Below are positions 33,942-46,447 of a stretch of 64,000 nucleotides of DNA, piece by piece. The number at the start of each line of letters is the position of its first letter. Within the stretch, counting starts at the first letter, position 1. The stretch covers positions 62,001 to 126,000 of the forward strand of contig NC_016462.1 in the NCBI RefSeq assembly GCF_000226115.1. Reading direction: 5' to 3'. Position numbers and translations under genes: made by a program. The DNA comes from Thermothielavioides terrestris NRRL 8126. Its lineage: Eukaryota; Ascomycota; Sordariomycetes; Sordariales; Chaetomiaceae. The notes under the pieces were generated by a model, which had not been told where the DNA came from, searched no databases, and worked only from the letters and a program-made list of their open reading frames with translations.

Positions 33942-34537
33942 CTATAACCTAATGTAGAGATCCAAGCAGTCGATCCGCCACTCCCGCCGGCCAAGCAGAC
34001 TCCGCAGCCATTCCAGGCCGAGTCCGGTCCACTCCACCTTCGCCCGAGCAATGTGTTCCGCGGTAGCCGTAGCCAGAGCCCCGGCAGTGGTGTTCAGCAT
34101 TTCGGAAATGACGGCCGAGGCGGTGGCATTGAGGTCTGCGGTTGCCGTGAGGTTGGCAGCCGGCGCTCCCCTCCAGGCCGAGACGGGCACGTATACGTAA
34201 CTCCCTGCGGTCCGAGGCTGGAACCAGTTGCTGCCGAGATCCAGAAAGCAGCGGTCGGACCAGTTGCACGACGTCAGGAAGAGAATGAGGAGGAGGAAGG
34301 AGCAGTAGAAGCAGGGCCGGTTGAGAAAGTAGGTGCAGAGGAAAAAGAGGAAGATGAAGGCCGGCGACGCGTTTGTCGGGATGAAGAGGAGCGGAAGCCA
34401 ACTGCAACAGTGCCGAGATGCGTCAGCAATCCAATTCGGCCGGTTTGCGAAAGCGCACCCGGCGACAAAGCCGGGCTGCTCCGCCGCCGCAAGGACTCGG
34501 GAGAAGGGGCGGCTACCTACCTGCGGAGACAGAACAT
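33942..34537 (-). CDS. Hypothetical small membrane protein, two exons
   Basis: I do not recognise the family. The proposed gene starts with a 17-nt exon (34537-34521, MFCLR plus two bases), a 119-nt intron with donor GTAGGT, branch-like TTGCTGAC and acceptor GCAG, then exon 34401-33942; the product is 158 residues. A strongly hydrophobic stretch (residues about 6-48, FIFLFFLCTYFLNRP then FYCSFLLLILFLTSC) predicts one or two membrane segments, followed by CNWSDRCFLDLGSNWFQPR and a region with NLT, NAT and NTT sequons, ending in an amphipathic KVEWTGLGLEWLRSLLGRREW. The luminal sequons suggest passage through the secretory pathway. The competing frames over the same bases look arbitrary. The tiny first exon is uncertain; an upstream start is possible. 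It is divergent from the EDC4 gene. Confidence 0.5.
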
Positions 34538-36102
34538 TGTGGGTTGCCAACACCGCGCGGTCTTGCGCGAGTCGTCGAGCGAGCTTGCTGGGGTGAGAGA
34601 CGACTTGGGTGTTGCGCGCTCACGACCCACGGCCGGGTTGGACAGTGGGTGTCAGCCTGGAGAGACCGGTTGCGAAGACCCCGTAGGCCGAGGATGAGGA
34701 AGCCGGAGAACGTTGGGCGGGTCGAAGACGTGCGGCGTTCGTGCTCGCAATTTCCCGAGTAGTCGCGAGCTCCAACAAGGTGCAGTCGCCGAGTCGTCGA
34801 GGCAAGAGGCGAGCGAAGGAGGGAAACTGCGCAAATGGCGGCGCTGTCTTTCCTGAGACCTCGGGCGCCAACAAGAAGAGTTCTTCAGAGACGGTGATCC
34901 GGGTGCGCCGTGCGTCCAAGCCCACGGTAACGGAGTCGGTCTTTCTACTCCGCTCTACTGCGTTCTTGGTGATGCCGTATCAGCACTCGTGCTCCTAATT
35001 AGACATCCTCGCGGGACCAGTGGGGAAGTTGGCGGATGTTGTCGGGGGGCTGAGCGTTCACTTCTTTCCGCTGATGCGTGGGATAGGTTACGGAATACTT
35101 AGTGTACTGTGTCGGTCGTAACGTTATTTTGCTGGGGTACGACTTAGCCTGGAATGTCTGGAACGTTTGGATGCTTGCTTGGCTTACCTAACGTTGCGTC
35201 CCTTTCATGACAAAAACCCTTCGATTTCAACAACCAACACCAAGGCAACCTCAGCTGGCCGCAGCCAAACGCAGGTGGCCAGTGCCTTTTGGCCGCACGT
35301 CTCGTAGAGGCATGGTACACTGTACGGAATAGATAGAAGGAGGTCCGCAGTAGTCTCAGTCATGCAAGATGCAAGCAAGACCAAAGATACGGGCCTAGGT
35401 ACAGTACCTTACATTACAGTCGAGGCCGCCTTTGGTGTCTTGACACCGACAGCAGTCTGCTCAATCAAGCACCCCGGCCGCCGAACAACTGCGGAATTTA
35501 GACCACGAGAGTTACCACACACAGGAGATATTCCCTGCCCCGTCGTTTATCGGTTCGCATCTCGACAGCGCCGCCCCAATTGGACCGACCTGCTGTTTCC
35601 ACCGGTGCAACCTCTGCAGTCGCGCGCCAGGACGACGGACACGTGTAGCCGCTAGCACAAGCATGGTGCAAGACGGGAAGGAGCACGGGCCAGTCACAAC
35701 ACCCAGCCGCCTCAATGGAACCAGCCGCCTGCAAGATAATTTTCTGGAGTTGAGCCCGGCCTGATTTGCTTCCAACAGCAACACGACTGCTTTCCCTCGC
35801 AGACCCTGCGGCTGCCTTGAATGCAGCAGTGCCGCAGACCAGTTTCTGCAATCATCGCCAGCGCGACTGCGATCGGCGCGTTTTCCCGTTTTTAGGACCG
35901 TCTTTGTTTCTGCCTGCACCTCAATTTCTTCCCCAGTCAGTTTGTTTGCTCCTTCCGGGCCCCGTCACCGTCCCCGTCTTCGGTTCAGTTGTGCGTCATC
36001 GCCAGTCTCCACGGCCGGTATCTTCCTTCCTACACAGTAAAGCATCGAAGGTGCCGCCACGCGCTGCTCGACATCTTGTTCCCCCCGGGGTAACGGCTCG
36101 CC
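34538..36102. other. Divergent intergenic region upstream of EDC4
   Basis: No supported gene. The last 250 bases are pyrimidine-rich (TTTCCCGTTTTTAGG, CTTCCTACAC) and probably are the promoter and leader of the gene at 36103. Confidence 0.45.
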
Positions 36103-39100
36103 ATGTCCAACTACGGCTTACCCGGCAGCAGCGGCCCCGCCGAGGCAGAGACCAATCCCAAGTTCGAGTCGCTGCTGGCCCAGCTTCGTCTACAGTCGTC
36201 CCCCAGTCCCGGCCCCGACTTTCACGGCAAGTTCGACTACAACGGCGGCGGCCAGCAGTTCTACGGCCATCTCTCGAATCCCGACTCTCCCAACCCTCAG
36301 GCCCAAGCCCAGGACGGCGCCCACCCGCCTGCCTTCCTCCCCGAAGCGCCTACACCGCCAGTCGGCTTTTCCCACGCCCAGTTCCCACCCGGCTTGATGA
36401 ATTCAATGACCGTTGCCCGTGGCGGCGGCGCTGGGGCCGGGGCCGGGGCTGGGGCCGAAGATGACCGGACGGCCCACCTGCTGAACCTACTCAAGTACAG
36501 CGGACAGAGCGGTCCTCCGACCACCCACCCGCTGCCGGCTCGGGAGCCGCCAACGAACGTCGCACCGGCGCCAATCGCGCCTCCTGTCATCCATGCTCCC
36601 GCCCCCGTGGCTGCCGATCCGACCGGCTTGCTCGCTGCCCTTATGAAGGGCAACGTGCAGCCCGAGCCAGCGAGGCCGGGCCCCAACTCGTCGACGTGGA
36701 ACCAAGCGTCCCCTCCTTCGGACACGCAACAATACTTGCTCAACCTGCTCAACAGGCCAAAGCCCAGTCAGCACGACGCGCCCGATTTTGTCGAGTCGAG
36801 CCTGCTGACCCCGCCCCCTCTCGCGGACGATGCGGACGACTCAAAGAATGTCGAACGCTCGCATGGCGCCCGCTCTGGTGACGCCACCCTGGTGGGCACA
36901 GTAGCATCACGGTCCGAGTTCGATTTCGAGCCCAAGAACCTCGAATCGCAGTTTACGTCGACCCCGCGTTCTCAGCACTCCCACCAGTCAGCTTCCAGGC
37001 CGCCTGTTCCGCCCTACTCAGACCATTTCGACGGTCTCTCGGGATCCTCGCCGATCCACCGGACCCCAAAGTCTTCGACGACTCCCGAAGCTTCGAGCTC
37101 GGCTGTCGGCGCCGGGCAGCCACCCGCACCCGTGCCGATCCAGATTCTCAAAAAGCCCGAAGCCGCTCAATCATCCTACGAGCAAAAGCGTCCACTCAGC
37201 GATTCCGGTGCTACCCACAGCCCGGAACACACCAAGCGCAAGCTGGAGCATCCCGTCTCCCCCTCTCAAAACGGTGCCGCCGCCGCCGGGCTCGGCGAGC
37301 CGGGTGTCTCACCTCCGTCGCATCCCACCGGGCGGACACCGCATCCAGCCCCGGCCTCCAGCCACGTATCGGGCGAGGCCAAGAAGGAGAGCGTCGCGGA
37401 TGCCGTCGTTGGACTGGCGGAGCCGGCCGACCGAGAAGCCAGGGAGGCTCTGGCCCGCGCAGGGCAGGAGCAGGCACAAACTGAGTCTCCCGAGCAAGTC
37501 ACGGACGCGAGGAAGGATGACGCGTCTGCGCAGGCCATTCAGGCCGCCTCGCCCCACGTCAAGAAGCAGCTCGTCGAGGAAGATAACAGGACCGCTGTCG
37601 TGGACCCCTCTCTCCCCCCCGACACCGCCGAGGAACCCAAGGACAGCGGAGATGACGCTGCCCTGCTGGCACAGGGAGCCGTAGCCGACAGCTGGGAGAG
37701 CGCCGAGGCCGACGAGATGGCCGTGGTCGAGGAGACGGCCTCCCCCGTCACTGTATACAACTTCCCCATGATGCCGTGGATCACGATTAGCCTGCGCGAG
37801 ATCGACCAGCCCCGACCTGTGTTCCGCGAAGAAGCCATCCTCGATATCGCCCGCCTGAAGAAGGACTTCGACCAGGTCGACCGTAATCTCGTGTCGGCTT
37901 CCGAGACGTACATGGCATATGGGATGTCCAAGGCCGGCGGTCTGCGGGTCATCAGACAGGAGGACGGTAAGGATGCCAAGCTCTTCACCGACACCAAGGA
38001 CCGCATCTTCAATGTTGCCATCTCGACCTCTCCCGACCACCAGCATCCCAAGGAGGCCATCATCGGCACCGGCGTCAGCGGGACTGTCTACTGGGCCCGG
38101 CTCAAGAACGGTGACCGGGACCACCTGGAGGATGCGCACCCGGAGCAGGACGGCTTCGCCCTGCCTCCAATCTCCGCCCAGGAAGGTGGCGATACCCCTG
38201 GCGGCGTACTTAAGACGCGCGCTCGCCCCTCCTCCATGCACCCCGACTTCTTCGCGGTCGGTCGAGGCAAGTCGATCAACATCATCTGGCCATCGTTCAT
38301 CTTCAACAACAACCTGTTCAAGAATGGCCACGGCCGGGTTGTCGACACCGAGAAGCTTCTGAAGCAATGCTCCCTGAAGGTCAACACGGGCAAGGCCGGC
38401 AAGGATTTCACCTTCAGCCCAGACGATACCGTCATCGTTTCGCTGGACAAGTCCGGGCGAGTCAAGTTCTGGGATGTCCGAGACCTCACGGCCGCGAGGG
38501 AAGGGTCGGACCCTCTGGATCCTATGCCGGCGCGGACATCGCTCGAGATCAGGGAGCCGCTCATGACCCTGACTACCACCCCTGAGGGCGAAAAGGCGTG
38601 GCCCACGTCAGTCTTGCTGCTGGATAAGTTCCGACCGTACCAGAGACGTGCCGCCCTGAGATACATGATCGTGGGCATGAAACAGAACCACACCCTCCAG
38701 CTCTGGGATCTCGCCTTGGGAAAGCCGGTTCAGGAGTTCAACTTCCCGCACAACAAAGAGTCCGACGCCGTGTGCAGCGTCATGTACCACGCGCCGTCCA
38801 GCATGATCGTCGTCGGCCATCCGACTCGCAATTCCATCTACTTCCTCCACCTGTCGGCACCCAAGTACTCGATGAGGCACCTGTCGCAGGTTGAATACGT
38901 CCAGCTCCTAGTCGCTCAGGATCCATCGATTCCACAGCCCGAGTCGACTGCCGTCATTAGCGGTATTCGGGAGTACTCATTCGCCAATAAGGGTGCCCTC
39001 CGCAGCCTCAGCATCCTCGAGAACCCTGCTGCGTCTGCCGACGGTGATGAGCCGACTCTCTTTGAGCTGTATGCCATGCACTCGAAAGGCGTGACATGCT

Positions 39101-41230
39101 TGTTCATCAAGCAATCCGAGCTGGGCTGGACTAAGGACAACAAAGTGATTGCTCCTGCCGATGCCGTGGAAGTTGGGCTTGCCAAGATCTCCAAGCTTGT
39201 GGCCCCATCTCCGGCTCAACCTGCGGAGACACAAAATTCTTCTGTCGCCGTCGGTGATGCTACTGCAGCGCCCCAGATCCGGATTGCCACGCGTGGCGCC
39301 AAGGACGCCGCGACCAAGATCTCGTCCCCGGAGAGCGATGATAAGAAAGGACCAGAGTCCTTGACCCCGCCGAAACTTGAGCGCAAAGATGAGGTCGAGA
39401 CACCCGTGCCAGCTCCGGAGAAAAACGAGAAAAAGGGGCGGAAGAAGAAGGGCGGCGGCGCTGCCGCCGCGGCGGCTGCGGCTGCTGCTGCTGCTGCTGC
39501 TGCCAGCTCTACCGATCGTGGCGACCACGCTCCGTCCACGACCGACGTTGCTCGGGCGCCTTCGCAAAGCAAAGCTAACAAACCTACTCGCAACGCCGAC
39601 GCTGGTGCCGAAGCCGCGTCGAGCAGGTATGGGCCAGATATGCCCGTCGCTTCCAGCACGATCTCTCCCGAACAACTCGACTCCGTAGTCTCCAAGTTGG
39701 AGGCACGCATCGTCTCCAATATCTCGGGTCGCTTTGACACTGTCTTCCACGAGATTTTGAGGAAGATGCAAAGTTTCCAGGACAACCGCGACTCTGCCTT
39801 CGCGAGCAACCAGTCTACGCTCCTGCAGATGGTGGCGGATGTGCTGAATGAGAACACAGAAGCCGTCCTCAAGAACCTGATCATCGCTCAAATTAACAAC
39901 AACGTCATCCCCTCGGTTCGCGGCGCCATAGACAAGTCAGTCTCGGAGCAGCTGAGCGCGAAATCGAGCGCCCAAATGAGCGCGATCCAGAAGGAAGTTC
40001 AGAGACTCCTTCCGAGCGCCGTCGGTCAGGCTATGCAGAAACCCGACGTGGGCAAGGCGATTTCGGACAAGATCTCGCACGGTGTCACTTCCCAGATCGA
40101 AGCTCAGATTTCCAGGTCCCTGAATGCGCTCATTCCTGCTCTGGCGAAGACGACGGCTCAGAGCGTCCATCAGCGCATCGTCGAGGATGTCAACGGTCGA
40201 ATCCGCGAGGCTTTCGAGCAGCTCGAGGAGCGTCGTCGCGGCGAAAACGCTAAACTAGACAGGCTCATTGCCCAGACGCAGGATCTCGCTAACGCTGTCT
40301 CCTCCTTGGCAGCGTCCCAGGCGCAGATGCAGAAGGAGCTGACAGCTCTGAGGCAGCAAGTCAACGACAAGGCGCGCGAGAGGGCCTCGGCGGCCGAGGG
40401 ACATGTGCACAGCCACGCTCATTCGCACGGCGGCACCGGCTCCCACGGTCCGCCCGCCAACGCTTCGAGGGAGTTGGTCAACTATCCACCTCCCCAGCAT
40501 CAGCACCAGCATCATCATCATCAGCCCCAGCAGCAAGCCCCTGCTACGCACTCGCACCAGACCCATGCGCCGTATCCGCAGCAGCATCAACATCAGTTCG
40601 GAAACCAAGAGGGGCAGGTGGTCTTCGCACCACTCAGTCGCGAGGAGCGTCAGAAGATGGAGCTCGACAACCTGGTCGAGTCGATTGACGGGCTGATGCG
40701 TTCCGGCAATTACGATGAAGCGATGCTTCGCTGGCTGCAGCAGTCGGGTGACCACATGGAGGAGATTTTCCAGCAGGTGATCTCCAACTACAGCCCTGTC
40801 TTTGTCCAAGAGTTGCAGCCTCTCCTCCTGCTGTCTGTAGGCGCGACGATCTCGAGTGACCTGAGCCGCAGCTCGCAGAAATTGATGAAGAAGGTCAGCC
40901 TCTTGGAAGTTGTTATCTACGCTTTCAACCAGAATCTGGGCTCCTTGGTACGTACTTCTTTCCTCGCCTTCCCCCCCAGCCGCACTCTCGCTGACCTCAA
41001 CTGTGTCCGGGTTGCAGGATGACCAAGTCCGAGAGGTCACGCCCAAGATCATGTCTATGTTGAAGATGCGGATCGAACAGCTCTTCCTAGAGATTAGCCG
41101 CATCGCACCACACGATCCAGCCTTGAAGACGCTCTCTAGCATGAGCCAAGTCGCCGGCCGGATAGCCGAGAGTGTCCAGCTGCGTCACGGCTCAATGCAC
41201 GCCCCTGGCCACATGGGCGCCCCATACTGA
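36103..41230 (+). CDS. EDC4: Enhancer of mRNA decapping 4 homologue (EDC4/Ge-1/Pdc1), two exons
   Basis: Scaffold of the decapping complex in P-bodies that links Dcp2 to its activators; fission yeast Pdc1 is the counterpart and budding yeast lacks it (family knowledge). Exons 36103-40947 and 41018-41230 (70-nt intron, GTACGT...CAG, phase 0) give 1685 residues. Residues 1-540 are disordered and Pro/Ser-rich. A WD40-like propeller spans about 545-1010, with FTFSPDDTVIVSLDKSGRVKFWD-type blades near 767 and HTLQLWDLALG near 865. A Lys-rich, then poly-Ala linker (Ala run at about 1118-1134) leads to a long helical region (about 1195-1430), a His/Gln-rich stretch (about 1435-1510) and the conserved helical C-terminal domain (about 1520-1650; YDEAMLRWLQQSGDHMEEIF). 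The order WD40, coiled coil, EDC4 C-domain is diagnostic. Confidence 0.93.
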
Positions 41231-42633
41231 AAATTTCGGGTGGCCGCGGTAATTGGCATGGCCGGCAACTGCTTTGGTGCTGAGGGATATGCAGATACTG
41301 CTCCGGATTGGTCAAGGGCGAGTGATTGATTGATACCCGAGTCAGGAAGGCATTTGCACAGGTGGCTTGCAGCAGAATGGATTGCTTGGGAATGATGATG
41401 CGGTTCATCCTTTTTTCCTTTTTTGTTTCCTTTTCCCAGTCTCCACAACCCGTCAGGGTTCGCCATCTCTCCTACCCGAGACCATCGCGTCCCAGGGTGA
41501 GGGATGGTGCCTCTCTTCCGTCTGCCTAACTCGCGTCGATCACCGACCGCAGTCCTCAGATACCCGGTTTAGCTTGGGGCGGATGGATCCGACTCCTGGC
41601 ATCACAGTGCGTCAGAGGGGGGTGATGTGTTTTATGAGTTATGTACGGTATTCATTTTTTTCTTTTTTTTCTATCTCCTGTGAGTAGCAAATGTGAATAT
41701 CCTGCTGGTTGTGCACATTTTGAACCTGGAACCCGCTCGGAAATTGCCCCGAATGTCACAAACCTCCCTTGGATGGTCCTGGTTGGTAGATAATAACATG
41801 GAGGCTCCAAGGTGGTGTGGAATGGGAGCGCAACGAGCAGCAAGCTCGTCACGCTCTGCGTGTGAGCGCCATCCTGGACAAGCATGCCCTGCAAGGCACG
41901 AGGCAGACTGGTGCGCGGGTAGACGCATCATCCCCTGGGGGGATTGGGCATGGGCTGCCGCTGCAGGTTGCAGGGATGCCGGCATTCAGCTCTCAGCCCC
42001 AAGGCTCCGCAGCGCCAAAACAGGCAGACCGAGACAACCCAGGCCACCTAAGGTGGTTATGGACTGGACTTGCCATTCCTAGGCCAGGCTTCCACTTTCT
42101 GGCTCCGTCACAAGCGTGACTTTCTGCTTGACATCACAAGAAATCCCAAAGTCAGCCAAAGGACGGGATAGTCACTGGGCGGACCTAAGCAAGTCTGCTG
42201 CTGCCTGCATCAGCAATGGACGAATTAAACTTGGTGGTGGGGGAGGCTGGACGGCAGGCATCACGCTGTGCGGTCCTGGTCCTAGCCGGGGTTTGGTCCT
42301 TTACTCGGTCCTAGCAGCCCCCTAGCGGCCACCAGGCAGCCTGCGAGAGCGATTAACCGGAGAAATCGTATCCTCCTCTGAGCGCTGCCTCGTATTTCGC
42401 GAAGAAAGTGCTATTTATCCCACTCGAAGTTCGGCGCTCTGGAGTCTCTACATTGCCTTCCTCAGTTCCTTTTTGACTCGGGAGCCTCTCGGTGACGGCA
42501 GGGACAAAAATTCTCCCCTTCTCGGGCCGACCCGTACTGTTTTCCTGGCCAGCAACCTTTTGTTCTTTTCCAACTCTTGACGCACCAGGTGCCCCAGCTT
42601 CTCCAAGCGCCGCCACTTCCCTGGTCCCCCAAA
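41231..42633. other. Intergenic region between EDC4 and the AAA ATPase
   Basis: Contains the EDC4 3' flank (T-rich at 41408-41440 and 41655-41672) and the promoter of the next gene. No additional gene is supported. The upstream ATG at 42577 is in frame with the ATPase and is discussed there. Confidence 0.45.
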
Positions 42634-45021
42634 ATGCCCCTGGTCCGCTTCAACCGCAGGGAGATGTCGGAGAAGTTGTGGAAGTGGCGTTACAAGCTAC
42701 AGCACCTTGGCAGCGGCAGCGAGAAGACGCTATCTGACTTCTCCTCGGCTGAACCGGGCGACAGCAGCGGCAAGAGGAAGCCAACGTCGGCAACGCCAGG
42801 CACGGGCGGCAGCAACAACAAGAACGGTGAGCTTGGGGCGAGCGTATCGGTCAAGACGCTCTACGAGGGCCCCAACAGCCGGGGTGACGTGTATAACTGG
42901 GTCGACTACCCGCCCAAACAGCTGACCAAGAGCGCGGCAAGGGCGCAGGACCGCGTGGCCATCAAGGTCTTCAAGATCAAAGACCTAGAGAAACCCATCA
43001 TCTCGGGCCGCTTCAGCCTGCGGTACCACATGCTCGAGGTCCAAAACCCGCTGCTTGTGGCCGCCCTAGGAGAGATTCTCGAGAAGCAGGACATTCACCT
43101 CGACACCAGCGAGAACGCGAGCTTCAAGTACCCCTTTCCGGAGCTCTACTTTGGCTACGACGACATCGTAGCAAAGCACCGCTCTCTGGGCGAGGAGGAG
43201 CCTACCCATCCGCTTCTTCCCTTTTTACTCCTGCTAATCCACCTACTCGACGACATCTTCGCCGACACGCGCGCGAAGCTGAAGGCTCTCCGAGCTGCCG
43301 GCCTTGTGTCCTTCAAGCTGGCCTGGACCCTGTTCCCCAGGAACACGACCGTCGTCTCGTGGGGCAACAACTGCGAGCTGCTCTGCAAGGTCACCAGCGC
43401 CACCTACGAGAGCTTTAACGGGAGCCAGGTCTTGATCATCCTGGGTAGGGTACTGCGGTTCGACGGCCGGGTGTTCCTCTGGGAAGACTTCACCATCCGC
43501 ATTGACGACTTCGGCGGCAACCGGCCGATAACGGAGCTACCCGCATACCCGCTCGAGCTGCACGAGGCCGCCGGGGATGTCCGGACGAGGCTGACGGCCC
43601 GGGGCAGGAAGGTGCTCGACTACCAGGGGCTGACGTATGCCCATTACAGCGGCATTGCAATCCACTCCAGCAGCAAGGCCACGGAAAGACATAACGTCGA
43701 GGGCAGAGTGCTGATCGATGTTGTCGGCTACAACAAGCATCACCTGGCCCAGGGGGCCCGGGAGGGCAGCGACCCGCAGAGCAAGAAGAGGCAGCTGGTG
43801 GTTGGGGACGATGACGACAGCGGCGGCGGCCGAGGCATCACGGGCTCCTCCGGGACCAGCGCCGGCGCCGGCGCCTTGCGGCTGAGTGTGGCAGCCCAGG
43901 AGCGCAACAAGCTGGCGATGCTGGCCCTCGAGGCCGAGGAGCCGCTCCTCATGTACATGCTCCCCCTGGTCCAAGGCTACGCGCTCAAGAATAAGCTCTG
44001 GGTTTCGTTTTACGTCGAAGACATCGGGCCCGTGGTATGGAACGACGAGGCCTACGATCACCTAGTGTACAATGAGCAGCAGAAGGATCTCGTCATGTCG
44101 TTTGTCGAGAGCCACTGTGGCGGCGGTGGCGGGGGCCCGGCGCAGAAGAGAACCGATGCCATGCAGGACGTCATTGCCGGAAAGGGTGAGTGTTCTGCCA
44201 TATCGCCACTCCTGCCAAATCGGCATGCCCTTCCTTTTCCTGGCATCCCGGACTGACCAGCCAGCGATATAGGGCAGGGCTTGGTCATACTGCTCAGCGG
44301 GCCACCGGGGACGGGCAAGACGCTGATGGCCGAGGCCGTGGCCGACCGCACCCGCCGTCCGCTCTTCTACCTGCAGGCCGAAGACTTGGGCATCAACGCC
44401 GCCGCGCTGGGCGCCAATATCAAGAAGGTGTTCCAGATGGCAACCGAGTGGGACGCCGTGATCCTGCTGGACGAGGCCGACGTCTTCATGGCAGAGCGAC
44501 ACCCGCAGGACATTGCGCGCAACGAGCTCGTGTCCATCTTCCTGCGCGAGCTCGAGTACTTCCGCGGCATCATCTTCCTAACCACCAACCTGTACAGCAC
44601 CATCGACTCGGCCTTCCGTAGCCGCGTCAGTCTTCACCTGCTCTTCCACTCCCTGACGCCCGAGGCACGCATGCTTATCTGGCGGAAGTTCTTGGACCGG
44701 CTACCGCCGCCGCTTGCGAAAGCTGGGCCGCCGTTGCCTGGGCGGCCAGATCCCGCCCAGGGAGATCCCGCTGAGCAGCAGGTGGTGGCCGCAACGGACC
44801 AGGAGCGCGACGGAGTCTTGACCGATGCCGATATCAAGGAGCTCGCAGCATGGCAGCTGAACGGGAGGGAGATCAAGACGGCCGTCAAGATGACCAAGAC
44901 CTGGTGCGACCACAAGGGCTATGCGCTGTCGTTGTCGAGGCTGGAGAACGGCATCAAGGTGACGAGTCCGCATGCAACGAAGAGCAGCAAAGAGTACGAC
45001 ACATCGCTGTATGACGAATAG
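42634..45021 (+). CDS. AAA-family ATPase with N-terminal DUF7025-type domain, two exons
   Basis: Member of a fungal AAA ATPase group that is expanded in filamentous ascomycetes and whose substrates are unknown. Exons 42634-44185 and 44273-45021, joined in phase 1 across an 87-nt intron (GTGAGT...TAG), give 766 residues; an in-frame ATG at 42577 would add 19. The N-terminal half contains the long region typical of these proteins (YFGYDDIVAKHR, LLIHLLDDIF, LAWTLFPRNT, YSGIAIH, EGRVLIDVVGYNKH). The ATPase half has Walker A GPPGTGKT (about 528-535), Walker B VILLDEADVFM (about 578-588), sensor TTN, and the FRSR arginine finger, then a helical lid. There is no signal peptide. It is the last intact gene before the AT-rich block, yet its codons show no RIP. 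Confidence 0.92.
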
Positions 45022-45756
45022 GCCCGCTAGGTTGCTGAGGGAGTTGATTATTCGTGTACAAAGGTCCCGCTAGAACTGACGTCTATTTCATACACCCTGT
45101 CTGCCCACTCCGTCGTGATCAGGTCTAGTCTGCTGAAGAGGGAGTTAACTGCTAGGGTGTTATAGTCCGGCTATGCCTGCTCGTCCTGCATGTATCCTCG
45201 CCTACTTAGCGATATGCTATAAAGACTTAGCAGTTGCTTCATAGAAACTAATAGTTAAGGACTAATATACATTATTTATAATGCTTAGGAGTAAGAAAGG
45301 CGCTTAGACAATAGTAAGATAGCTAATATACATAGAGCATTTATATATAAATATATGCTTAACTTTGAAGTAAATGTCAAAGTTAAGGCTAGATATAAGA
45401 GAGTGAAGGGTATCTAAGTAGGCAAATAGGTTAAGCATAGTAGCTAGGGCTATATAGTAAGGAAGCTATTTATAGAGGGTTTAAGAAGCAATAGAGAAAG
45501 TAAAAAGAAGATAAGAAGGTATAAGCAAGTTAGCTTCTAGCTCTTATAGCCAATGACCTATTGTATAGTAAAGTACTATAAAATCTCTACACTAATCTAC
45601 TCTGCTGCACTATTAACTAAGCGAATAAAATATTAAGAAATGGAATATAGTCTCCCTCTAAATAGATTAAGTTAGTATATATTGAGTAGTAGCAATAATG
45701 TTACCTCAATAGGTAAGTATATAGCTTAGATATATTTAGTAGCACTATAGCATTGT
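45022..45756. other. Transition from euchromatin into RIP-mutated DNA
   Basis: The first 150-200 bases look like a normal 3' flank; from about 45,200 on the sequence becomes TA-rich with almost no CpA/TpG. I could not assign this 0.5-kb mutated piece to an element; it may be an older repeat remnant that served as target for the LINE next to it. Confidence 0.6.
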
Positions 45757-45780
45757 AATATTATTATTATTATTATTAAT
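45757..45780 (-). repeat. LINE 3' tail, ATT/AAT trinucleotide run
   Basis: About seven ATT units mark the 3' end of the minus-strand LINE; the plus-strand copy ends in the same kind of tail at about 56634-56658. Confidence 0.85.
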
Positions 45781-46113
45781 CTTATATCGAAAGGGCTCTA
45801 AGCGCCTCGCCACTAAGGGCAAGTGGTCCCTCCACCTCTATATATACTACTTACGTATAGCGCCTACGCTACGCCCCGCTACGTAGAGCAGGCTTCCTAA
45901 GGTTCTACCGATCTAACTTGCTAGAACTCACCTTTCTAGCCCAGTAGTAACAGAGACTTAGGCGGCCTATACGGCCTACTACATACCACTTGCTCGCGTA
46001 ACACGCCCTTAGCGTAAGGATCCTTGCCGCCGAGGGCGCTATGTACGCCCGAGGTGGCTAGAGGCCGACCTTCCTATGCCTCTTCTTCCTCTTCTTCTTC
46101 CCGCCTATACTAC

Positions 46114-46447
46114 TGTCATAGCACGTACGCGAGCCGCTATCGAGCAGGCGCTAGTACAGTTCTAAGACGGAGTGAGCACCTGGAACCTAGAAGCCTATAT
46201 CTATAATATACGATATAACGTATATACTTAGAGCCTGGGGACTATAGCTAAAAAGGTAGGTAGTCGTCTACTGAGGCGGAAGAAGATTCTTAATCCTCTA
46301 AGGATTAGCCTCTAATTACAATAGGAGATATATTTAGATAGTATCGCCTTAGAAACTACAACTACTCGCCCTAGTTACTACTATAGTACTATTGTACTTC
46401 TCTACTTTAGAGCATTTTACTAATAGTACTTAAAGACTCCTATTATA
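46114..46447 (+). repeat. Left LTR of the chromovirus (334 bp)
   Basis: Begins TGTCATAGCACG and ends CTATTATA. Its outer (5') end is little mutated, its inner (3') end strongly so, compared with the right LTR. Confidence 0.92.

Noticed and set aside
34053..34697. A 214-codon plus-strand frame
   Set aside because: Glu/Arg/Gly-rich antisense of the hydrophobic minus-strand frame at 33942-34537; the minus-strand reading is more protein-like.
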